Source: VMCP01 sp965655465 (GTDB lineage Bacteria; Bacteroidota; Bacteroidia; NS11-12g; UBA955). From it: a DNA stretch of 29,896 nt. The notes under the pieces are model-generated. The model worked only from the letters and a program-made list of their open reading frames with translations, was not told the DNA's origin and did not search any database. Below, piece after piece: positions 1 to 6,795 of this stretch. Made by a program: the position numbers and the translations under genes. The first letter of the stretch is position 1; each line of letters begins with the position of its first letter. The stretch is from the NCBI GenBank assembly GCA_965655465.1, contig CBFHGY010000021.1:1-29896 (forward strand), given 5' to 3'.

Positions 1-2487
1 TTTATCTACCCCAGCATATACTTCATAAAAGAATAAATTATTGCGTTCGGGAGCAAAAAGGAGATTACCCCCAACGGATTCGTAAAAATGCAAATGCTTC
101 ATGAGAGGTACTTTATTTAAAAGAGCCCCATTAAAATGATGTCGATAATGTACCTCATAAAAACGCTTGAAGGTAATAAAGGTAGAATCTAAAGTTTGAA
201 ACGCATACATGGGCGGGGTAAACAAAAAATCATCTCCACGACGTTGATATCGATAATCGATAATATTAATGTTGCGCCTGCTTAGGAAGCTTCCCGAAGT
301 AGCCCGCAATTCGCTATTACCTGCGGTTCCCCATGGGAAGGCATGTTCAATGCGATACTCCAGATAATCATAATCGATGTTACTACCTAAAATTCCAGGT
401 AGGGCCTTTTTAAACTCTACCGAAAAAGTGGGCCATGTAGATCCTAAAATAATCTTTTGCCTAGGTTCAGAAATATATCTTTGGAACGGTGTATAAGAAA
501 GCATAATACTTCCGAAAAAAGCTTTATGCGATTGGAAAACGGCGGCCACATTATTCTCAAATAGGCTGTCTCCCCGGGGATCAAAGTTCAAACCAGAGAT
601 ATCCTGTCGATCGCTAATTTCTCCACGAAGCCGCAAAAATAAACCGTTTACGATTTCTTGTCGGTGGTACATACTCAGATGGGTATGTTGATAGAAATTA
701 TCTCTACGGAATAAATCAATATAGGCGGCGAATGGATTGATAAGTCCAAAATCGCGACCCGCTTGAATAAAAACCCGTTTGCGTTTGTACGGATTATAGA
801 GGGTATTAAAAATAACACTTCCTCTTAAATCATGGTTATTTAATCCATAAGACAGGTTCGGGATTAGTTGAATACTGCGTTTGCTTTCGAAAGTTTTTTG
901 AATTCTGTTGGAAAGCAAGATACGATTGCCCCCTGGCCACCAAGGTTGGTACATCAACCAAAGCGGCTGAAAGGCCATATCAATGCCCTTCTTTCGATTT
1001 TTAAATTCTTGTCCCTCAAGTACCAAGGATTTAAAGGTGACTTTGTTTATTAAGTCTTCAATACTGTCTAAATATCGATCTGAGGTTTTAATTCGTTTGA
1101 TGCTATCTTCCTGGGTGATGAAGCTTTTTTCGATGGCGCGGAGCGGTGTTTTGCGGGTTTGTTCCCAGTACACAGAATCGCGCTCATAGGCTTCTTGTTC
1201 CGTACGGCTGATTTCCAAACCAAAATGATTTTTGGGGAAATTTGGAGCGANNNNNNNNNNNNNNNNNNNNNNNNNNNNNNNNNNNNNNNNNNNNNNNNNN
1301 NNNNNNNNNNNNNNNNNNNNNNNNNNNNNNNNNNNNNNNNNNNNNNNNNNAGAATCGCGCTCATAGGCTTCTTGTTCCGTACGGCTGATTTCCAAACCAA
1401 AATGATTTTTGGGGAAATTTGGAGCGATTTCTATACTATCGTAATGTACTTCAGTGGTACCCAGATATTGCGTTCTGCCCGCTCGGTATTTATATTCAAA
1501 ACGTTGTGAATCAATCAATATAAAACTATCTTGAGTCAAACGGTAATTCATAAACAAGGCCATTTTATCGTATTCTGCCATTAGGTGTTCGGGAACTTCC
1601 AAAAGAATTTTAGAAATATAAAATGCCGAGTCAACCACATGTATTTCCCCAGAAAACGTAGCATTACTGACTTGACGACCTTGAAATTGAATTTTTAATA
1701 TACGACCGTGATTTGAATCGGAATAGCTTTCAATAAATCGAAAGCGATACGCCAAAATGGCGGAATTGGATAATGGGGAAACGATGGGTAATGGCGAGAG
1801 CCCTGGCAATGACATCAAGTTTTGATAGATGTTGAAATCACCCTCTACCGTGCTCAAATAAAATAAACTGCTTTTGTCGCCATGTATAGAAACCCCTTGT
1901 CGGGATTCTTTTATTTTATTCGGGGGAAGCCAATCGCGTCTCAGTCGTATTTCAGCCATATTGGCTTGAATTTTAGGTTGACTTGCTTCTTTGTCGGTTT
2001 CGTCGTTTACGCGAAGCACCTTGCGGCCTTGAATTTTTTCAAAGGCTTTGATATACACTGAAGCGCTTTGAGATGGGAGGCGACTCGCCCAATAAGACCT
2101 GCGAGCAATCGCCTTTCTCATCATGTTTGGACCTGGATCGGTCCATTTTGTTTTAATTTCAACCGTACCGATACTTTGTGTGTTGCGTTTTAAAACAATA
2201 CTCAGCGTGTCTTTTTTTCGATCTTTGGAAATATAGGCAAGTTCATAACTTTCATAATCGGGATGGTTGAATACCAGCTGATAGGCTCCAGGTCTGAGTT
2301 CCAAACGAAAATACCCGTCAACACCGGATTCGCCATGCTTGCGACCGGTTTTGTCAAAAATTTGCACCTGGGCTATGGGGGCATTTTCCTGATCTAAAAT
2401 AAGCCCTAACAACTGTTGGGCCCCGATTTTTTCCGTTGCGAAAAATGCAAAAATTAACAGCGCCGTTTTTTGTAATAATCGCAACAT
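1..2487 (-). CDS. DUF5686 / carboxypeptidase-regulatory-like outer-membrane protein, 3' end outside window
   Basis: The frame opens at ATG 2487 and stays open to the left edge, so the C-terminus is cut off. The N-terminus (MLRLLQKTALLIFAFFA..GAQ) is a signal peptide. Residues about 25-105 form a carboxypeptidase-D regulatory-like beta-sandwich (QQLLGLILDQENAPIAQVQI, then DGYFRLELRPGAYQLVF). The rest has the aromatic, strand-rich look of the DUF5686 region, ending at the edge with FFYEVYAGVDK. Proteins with this architecture are predicted outer-membrane or envelope proteins of Bacteroidota; their exact role is unknown to me. The gene starts 2 nt after the OstA-like stop, so the two are probably co-transcribed and may act together in outer-membrane assembly (inference). 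A run of 100 N and a duplicated 77 bp lie inside the frame. Removing those 177 bp keeps the frame and leaves about 770 codons in the window. Family call is fairly sure; function is not. Confidence 0.85.
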   Translation of the reverse strand, partial: MLRLLQKTALLIFAFFATEKIGAQQLLGLILDQENAPIAQVQIFDKTGRKHGESGVDGYFRLELRPGAYQLVFNHPDYESYELAYISKDRKKDTLSIVLKRNTQSIGTVEIKTKWTDPGPNMMRKAIARRSYWASRLPSQSASVYIKAFEKIQGRKVLRVNDETDKEASQPKIQANMAEIRLRRDWLPPNKIKESRQGVSIHGDKSSLFYLSTVEGDFNIYQNLMSLPGLSPLPIVSPLSNSAILAYRFRFIESYSDSNHGRILKIQFQGRQVSNATFSGEIHVVDSAFYISKILLEVPEHLMAEYDKMALFMNYRLTQDSFILIDSQRFEYKYRAGRTQYLGTTEVHYDSIEIAPNFPKNHFGLEISRTEQEAYERDSXXXXXXXXXXXXXXXXXXXXXXXXXXXXXXXXXXAPNFPKNHFGLEISRTEQEAYERDSVYWEQTRKTPLRAIEKSFITQEDSIKRIKTSDRYLDSIEDLINKVTFKSLVLEGQEFKNRKKGIDMAFQPLWLMYQPWWPGGNRILLSNRIQKTFESKRSIQLIPNLSYGLNNHDLRGSVIFNTLYNPYKRKRVFIQAGRDFGLINPFAAYIDLFRRDNFYQHTHLSMYHRQEIVNGLFLRLRGEISDRQDISGLNFDPRGDSLFENNVAAVFQSHKAFFGSIMLSYTPFQRYISEPRQKIILGSTWPTFSVEFKKALPGILGSNIDYDYLEYRIEHAFPWGTAGNSELRATSGSFLSRRNINIIDYRYQRRGDDFLFTPPMYAFQTLDSTFITFKRFYEVHYRHHFNGALLNKVPLMKHLHFYESVGGNLLFAPERNNLFFYEVYAGVDK
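1174..1427. other. Artefactual scaffold gap: 77-bp identical flanks around 100 N
   Basis: Bases 1174-1250 and 1351-1427 are identical (77 bp) and flank exactly 100 N (1251-1350). A fixed run of 100 N is a placeholder of unknown length, and 77 is a common largest k-mer in short-read assembly. The two contigs most likely overlap by one k-mer and should be merged. The 177 bp that would be removed is a multiple of three, so the DUF5686 reading frame is intact either way. Confidence 0.93.
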
Positions 2488-2489
2488 GG

Positions 2490-4076
2490 TTATTTCTTGA
2501 GGAACCAAAATAGCGATTTGCCTTGTGGTTTTATGGACTGTACTTTGGTAAAACGCATTTTCTGCACTTTAGGGCTGAAAGTGGGTCTGAAGTCAGACTT
2601 AAGGGGTTTATTTTCGATATCCCAGATAAAGCGATCCAGATTTTTCTTATCCTCTGGTATTTGATCAATAGGGTACAACGTTCCTCGAGGCTTTTCATAA
2701 AAATGTACCCGATTTATTTTATTCTCCAGGAAATTGAATTTCATGTTACCACAGGAAACCCAAAATGCGGAATTTACGATACTATCTTCGCTGATGTAAT
2801 AGATGCTTTTACCATTTCGATAAACCCAGGTTTCTTTAATATGTTGCTGACTGTCTAGGGAATAATAAACTGAATCGCCTTGAATTTGGCTGTAAAAGGC
2901 ATCGGTTTCTTTATTTACAATTAAGGCATTAGGAAACAAGGCTCCAGATTTGATTTTATTATTACTTAAATATATATCGATGGAGTCACCAGACATTCGG
3001 GTTGTTGAGTCCCAAATAACGGGCTTCCCACGGAGCAAAATAGTAGAATCTTGTTCTTTATGGGTTAATGTTTTAGCGGTACTTCGGGTATTGCCTTGAA
3101 GCAATTTTACGTGACCCATCGCACGGGTGATTTGCGATTCAGACTTGGGAAGTTTTTCACTGATAAGGGAATCGGCAGATATTCGAATGCTGTCTTTATC
3201 GGTGTTTATGGCTAATGCGTGATCGAACATTTCTGCATAGCTCAAGGATTTGCGATATGCCCCCCTTTGTCCGTACAACATCCAATTTTCAGCAGAATCG
3301 TAGAGCCATACATTTCCACGAGCGATACCGGCATCGTTCTGTTTGTCTAAAAAAGCCGTATCGGCGCAAAGGATACGTTTATTTTTAGATTGATAGGTAA
3401 AACCATTCGTAAAATACCCTTGCTTTTGCTCAGTTAAATAGTAGCCTTCGTTGAGAATGATTTGTTCCTCTTGTGTATTTATTTGGGTATAATCGGTAAA
3501 AATGGCTTTTTTGGTATCGGTTTCATAACTCAAGGTATCGGTTTGTATAAGGTAATCGTCGGTTTCTAAGATCACATTTCCCCTAAAAAATAATTTTTTA
3601 ATGCCAGGCTCATACCGACCTGAACGGCTTTTTAAATAGGTTTCTTTATCTTGAATAAACCCACCGCTGCCATACCAGCCAATCTTACTTTGAGTATGGT
3701 ATTGTATCCATGGGGTTTTTAGGGTGAGACTGCCATCTTTAAGTACCACGGTACCTTGTACCTTGGCAATATGGGTTAGATTGTCGTAATACAATTGATT
3801 TCCAGTAACGGTGGCACCATCTGGATTGATGATTTTAACGTTTCCGGTGCCGTAAAGACTTTCCGATTTTGGATCGTATTCGGCACGATCGCAATAAATA
3901 CGCGAACCGCTTTGTTCGAAGAATACATTGCCGGTAAGTAACTGCCCTTGATGATCCCCCAAATCCAGCGATTTCATGCGTTTTGCCTTTAAATTTATTG
4001 GCTGCGAATGGGCCATGCCGGTCCACAATAAAAGCAGCATCGTGCTAAAATAAAATTGTAGACCTTTGTAGTGCAT
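2490..4076 (-). CDS. OstA-like protein (LptA/LptD N-terminal-type domain)
   Basis: This 528-residue protein has a signal peptide ending near AHS-Q (residue 24). It is then built of short beta-strand repeats of the OstA/LptA kind, such as LLTGNVFFEQSGSRIYCDRA, LYGTGNVKIINPDGATVTGN and KLFFRGNVILETDDYLIQTD. Such jellyroll repeats bind and carry lipopolysaccharide across the periplasm in the Lpt system; the Bacteroidota OstA-like proteins are longer and less studied. There is no C-terminal LptD barrel, so this is a periplasmic or membrane-associated carrier rather than the outer-membrane translocon. The downstream DUF5686 gene starts 2 nt after its stop. It is divergent from tilS, with only 36 bp between the start codons, and a TATTTTTG -7 box lies 15 nt before the ATG. 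Family call is confident; a direct role in LPS transport is inferred. Confidence 0.85.
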   Translation of the reverse strand: MHYKGLQFYFSTMLLLLWTGMAHSQPINLKAKRMKSLDLGDHQGQLLTGNVFFEQSGSRIYCDRAEYDPKSESLYGTGNVKIINPDGATVTGNQLYYDNLTHIAKVQGTVVLKDGSLTLKTPWIQYHTQSKIGWYGSGGFIQDKETYLKSRSGRYEPGIKKLFFRGNVILETDDYLIQTDTLSYETDTKKAIFTDYTQINTQEEQIILNEGYYLTEQKQGYFTNGFTYQSKNKRILCADTAFLDKQNDAGIARGNVWLYDSAENWMLYGQRGAYRKSLSYAEMFDHALAINTDKDSIRISADSLISEKLPKSESQITRAMGHVKLLQGNTRSTAKTLTHKEQDSTILLRGKPVIWDSTTRMSGDSIDIYLSNNKIKSGALFPNALIVNKETDAFYSQIQGDSVYYSLDSQQHIKETWVYRNGKSIYYISEDSIVNSAFWVSCGNMKFNFLENKINRVHFYEKPRGTLYPIDQIPEDKKNLDRFIWDIENKPLKSDFRPTFSPKVQKMRFTKVQSIKPQGKSLFWFLKK

Positions 4077-4091
4077 AAATCAGAATATCCG

Positions 4092-4099
4092 CAAAAATA
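4092..4099 (-). promoter_or_regulatory. Bacteroidota -7 promoter box of the OstA-like gene
   Basis: On the minus strand this reads TATTTTTG, a full match to TAnnTTTG, 15 nt before the ATG at 4076. No clear -33 TTTG lies at the usual distance. It sits in the 36-bp region shared with tilS. Confidence 0.6.
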
Positions 4100-4112
4100 A
4101 GTCGCAAATTAC

Positions 4113-5408
4113 ATGTTACAATCCATTAAAACAGAAGTCAATCGTCAAGCTTGGGACTTACATCGACAGCGTGGCTTGTTGGCCTTGAGTGGGGGGCGCG
4201 ATTCGGTGGCGTTATTTTGGGCGTTTTGTGACTTGGGCTATGATTTTGAAGCGGCACATATCAATTATGGGTTGCGGGGTGCGGAAAGCGATGGCGATGA
4301 GGCATTTGTGCGGGAATTGTGTGCTTCGCAGTCGATTGTACTTCATGTATTGCAGGCATCGGAATTGGCACATCTTCCGGGTGAATCCACGCAAATGTGG
4401 GCACGACGCGTGCGTTATGATTTTTTCGGGGGAATTTTATCAAGCCGGAATCTCGATTATACGGCGGTGGCGCATCACGCCGGCGATCAGTTGGAACATT
4501 TTTTTATCTATTTGTGGCGGAATCAAACCGATACCGCTTTTCGAGGAATGTTACCGCAGAACGGTGCGGTTATCAGGCCTATGTTAGGGGTGCTGCCTTC
4601 TCAAATTAAAGCGTTTTTAGAACAAGAGGGACGCGCGTGGCGGGAAGATTCAAGCAATGCCAAAACGGATTATTTGCGCAATAAAATCAGACATGGCATT
4701 ATAGGGATGATGCCCGATGCCGAAGAGCAGATGCACGCTTTTTTGAAGGTGTCGGAGGCGTTTCAAATTCAGTGGCAAGAGCAAGTAAACCTTTGGAGTT
4801 CTCGCTGGCCATGGAATGAATTGGATCGCGGTTTTTGGGTATTTCAAGGAGCCGATTTGAAGGGCTTGGAATTGGCTTGGAAGCAGGCCTTTCAGCAGTT
4901 GGGATTTTCGCGCGATACGTGGCAACATTGTCAGGAAGACCAGGTTCGGGTGGGGGCGCGATTCGTATCGGGTTTGGGATTTGTTTTGGTGTTTTCCAGA
5001 GGCGGATTGTGGTATCTTTTTAAAGAAGTAAAAGACGTGCTGGATTGGGAGGGAATCTTGGGCGACGGGGAATTGGGTTTTGATTTTGGGGGATATCGGT
5101 TCCGATGGTGCCGGGGGCAGGATTGGAAGGGAGAGGGAATGGTGTTAGGAAGGCTTCCCCAGGAAAATACAGGAAAATTATTGAGGGTGCGGGGATTTCA
5201 AAATGGAGATCGCATGCCATTGAAGGGCGGCGGCACGCAGAAGCTGAGTGATTTGGTCACGAATGAAAAGTGGAACCCGTATGAGAAATCGCGCATGATG
5301 GTGGCAGATGCAGGGGGTGTGGTGGTGATGGCAGCGGCGGTAGGTCGCGAAGTTTCGGGTTGGGAGGCAGCAGATTGGGTGTTGGTGGGTTTAGTGGATG
5401 GTTTCTAA
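4113..5408 (+). CDS. tilS: tRNA(Ile)-lysidine synthase
   Basis: TilS ligates lysine to C34 of the CAU anticodon of a minor tRNA-Ile, changing its specificity from AUG to AUA. The enzyme acts in the cytosol and uses ATP. The PP-loop motif LSGGRDS lies at residues 25-31. A second motif, AHHAGDQLEHFF, matches the TilS HHxxDQ signature, followed by the RGML..VIRPML region. The C-terminal part holds the TilS-C pattern NGDRMPLKGGGTQKLSDL. At 431 residues the length is normal. The start is the ATG 36 bp from the divergent OstA-like start. The 3' third is unusually G-rich and rich in Gly and Trp codons on the coding strand. The last 18 bp overlap the 3' end of the AAA ATPase gene on the other strand. 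Confidence 0.95.
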   Translation: MLQSIKTEVNRQAWDLHRQRGLLALSGGRDSVALFWAFCDLGYDFEAAHINYGLRGAESDGDEAFVRELCASQSIVLHVLQASELAHLPGESTQMWARRVRYDFFGGILSSRNLDYTAVAHHAGDQLEHFFIYLWRNQTDTAFRGMLPQNGAVIRPMLGVLPSQIKAFLEQEGRAWREDSSNAKTDYLRNKIRHGIIGMMPDAEEQMHAFLKVSEAFQIQWQEQVNLWSSRWPWNELDRGFWVFQGADLKGLELAWKQAFQQLGFSRDTWQHCQEDQVRVGARFVSGLGFVLVFSRGGLWYLFKEVKDVLDWEGILGDGELGFDFGGYRFRWCRGQDWKGEGMVLGRLPQENTGKLLRVRGFQNGDRMPLKGGGTQKLSDLVTNEKWNPYEKSRMMVADAGGVVVMAAAVGREVSGWEAADWVLVGLVDGF

Positions 5409-6671
5409 AAACGTTTCGAAATTCCAAGCTTGAAGGTGTAATATTCCATTTTTTGATGGTAATAAAACCTCATCCATCGAGACTATTACTTTAGTATAGT
5501 TGTCTGAAATAGCTTCTAATGCAGCATATTCGCGGGTGAGGGTTGCAGGATCGAGCAGGAGGTAGGCGCATTGCACGTATAGGGTTTGATGGTGTCGTTT
5601 TGCAATAAAGTCGACTTCATTTTTAGGTAGGTGACCGACATAAATGTCGAAATTGGCATTTCTCAAAGCCAGATAAATGAGATTTTCAAGTTGGTAGCCG
5701 ATGCCATACCCGAAGCCGCTGTACAAATAATTTTTATAGCTCAAATCGTTGGCATAAAATTTAGAATTGCCGGAAATTATTTCCTTTCCTTTGATGTCGT
5801 AGCGTTCGGCTTTATGAATAAGAAACGCTTCTTGAATATATCCTATATAGCTGGAAATGGTATCGTAAGTGGTTTTTCGGCCGTTACTTTTTAAGTAGTT
5901 GGTAATATTATTAATAGAGAGCAGGTTAGACGCGTTGTTGATGAGGTAAATAAATACGTCTTCTAGCAGTTGGGGATCTCGTATGGTGTTTTTTTGGATG
6001 ATATCACGCAAGAGAACCGTGTCTTTTACGGACGATACATATTGCCTTCGGGATTCTTCGTTTGGCAGGAAGAATAATTCTGGCAAACCTCCGCTTTGCA
6101 TAAATTGCGCGTAGGTGCTGCTGTTGGCGTTTAGTTCTTGGATACCCAGATATTCCTGATAGCTAAAGGGTAGTATTTCAAAACTTACATACCGGCCAGA
6201 AAGCAAGGTGGCTAATTCGCCGGATAGCATCGTTGAGTTGGATCCGCTAATGAATATTTCGTAGGAGGCCGTATAGTCTTGGGCATAGGAGTTAACTAAT
6301 TTTTCCCAGCCTTCAATGTTTTGAATTTCATCAATGAGTAAATAGATTTTACCTTGAGGATTAAGGCTTTCTTGGTATTGGCGGATTAGGTTGTTGAGGT
6401 CGATATAGGTGTTAATGGAATCAAAGACGAGATATTCTTTGTTTATATAGAGGATTTGGTTGGGGTTTACGCCATTATTTATGAGGGATTGAGCGATTTG
6501 TCGGAGCAGATAACTTTTACCTGTGCGTCTTTGTCCGACAATTACCTTTATGAGTTTATTATGGGTAAAATTTTGGATACGGTTAAGGTAGGTGGTACGC
6601 ATAAATCCGAGTTGGAGGACATTTCCATCCCAGAAATTGTACTTGGCGAGATTTTTAATAATTTCTTCCAT
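5391..6671 (-). CDS. AAA_14 / DUF4143 family ATPase
   Basis: This 426-residue protein has a P-loop ATPase domain with Walker A GQRRTGKS (46-53) and Walker B IYLLIDE (109-115), and a sensor-like FISGSNSTML. A DUF4143 domain follows from about residue 200. It ends with the LENLIYLAL and NEVDFIAKR (351-359) motifs, which resemble a restriction-nuclease-like fold. Proteins of this type are widespread, often duplicated and scattered in bacteria and archaea; their function is poorly defined. The gene stands alone. Its 3' end overlaps tilS by 18 bp tail to tail, with no terminator between. The promoter region holds a -7 box and two long palindromes, which suggests tight or self-regulated expression. 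The family is patchily distributed, so acquisition by transfer is plausible but not shown here. Confidence 0.9.
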   Translation of the reverse strand: MEEIIKNLAKYNFWDGNVLQLGFMRTTYLNRIQNFTHNKLIKVIVGQRRTGKSYLLRQIAQSLINNGVNPNQILYINKEYLVFDSINTYIDLNNLIRQYQESLNPQGKIYLLIDEIQNIEGWEKLVNSYAQDYTASYEIFISGSNSTMLSGELATLLSGRYVSFEILPFSYQEYLGIQELNANSSTYAQFMQSGGLPELFFLPNEESRRQYVSSVKDTVLLRDIIQKNTIRDPQLLEDVFIYLINNASNLLSINNITNYLKSNGRKTTYDTISSYIGYIQEAFLIHKAERYDIKGKEIISGNSKFYANDLSYKNYLYSGFGYGIGYQLENLIYLALRNANFDIYVGHLPKNEVDFIAKRHHQTLYVQCAYLLLDPATLTREYAALEAISDNYTKVIVSMDEVLLPSKNGILHLQAWNFETFLETIH

Positions 6672-6687
6672 ACTCGAAAAAAGTACT

Positions 6688-6695
6688 CAAAAATA
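6688..6695 (-). promoter_or_regulatory. -7 promoter box of the AAA ATPase gene
   Basis: Minus strand TATTTTTG, matching TAnnTTTG, 16 nt before the ATG at 6671. The first palindrome starts 4 bp upstream, where a bound protein would cover the promoter spacer. Confidence 0.6.
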
Positions 6696-6699
6696 GACA

Positions 6700-6764
6700 A
6701 TTTTCGTTTATAAATGAAAATAGCACTCAAAAGACAGGGATTTTCGTTTATAAACGAAAATCCC
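6700..6764. promoter_or_regulatory. Two tandem palindromes, probable operator of the AAA ATPase gene
   Basis: Bases 6737-6764 are a perfect 28-bp palindrome: GGGATTTTCGTTTA followed by its exact reverse complement. Bases 6700-6721 are a 22-bp near-copy, ATTTTCGTTTA then TAAATGAAAAT, with one mismatched pair. The centres are 40 bp apart, close to four helical turns, and the flanking ACTCAAAA..GACA is repeated too, so the unit looks duplicated. The nearer copy abuts the -7 box of the ATPase gene. An operator is the likeliest reading. The far copy could also act as a hairpin ending transcription from the upstream T9SS gene, though the T run after it is weak. Confidence 0.6.
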
Positions 6765-6795
6765 GTCAATCAATCGCTCAACTATCCATTGAACC

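Noticed and set aside
1174..1427. Apparent direct repeat of 77 bp with spacer, like a CRISPR or tandem duplication
   Set aside because: The spacer is exactly 100 N and the repeat length equals a usual assembly k-mer; it is a scaffolding artefact.
4189..4587. 132-codon open frame within tilS in another phase
   Set aside because: It lies wholly within tilS, which has clear motifs; it reflects the GC bias of the gene.
5391..6671. The AAA_14/DUF4143 ATPase as part of a defence system
   Set aside because: It has no partner nuclease, toxin, methylase or phage-related gene nearby, and its neighbours are housekeeping genes.
6700..6764. The two palindromes as a CRISPR or attachment site
   Set aside because: There are only two copies, they are perfect palindromes without unique spacers, and they sit on a promoter.
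6548..6769. Small gene reading through the palindromes upstream of the AAA ATPase
   Set aside because: The frame exists only because the palindromes lack stops; it overlaps the ATPase start in another frame and has no similarity.
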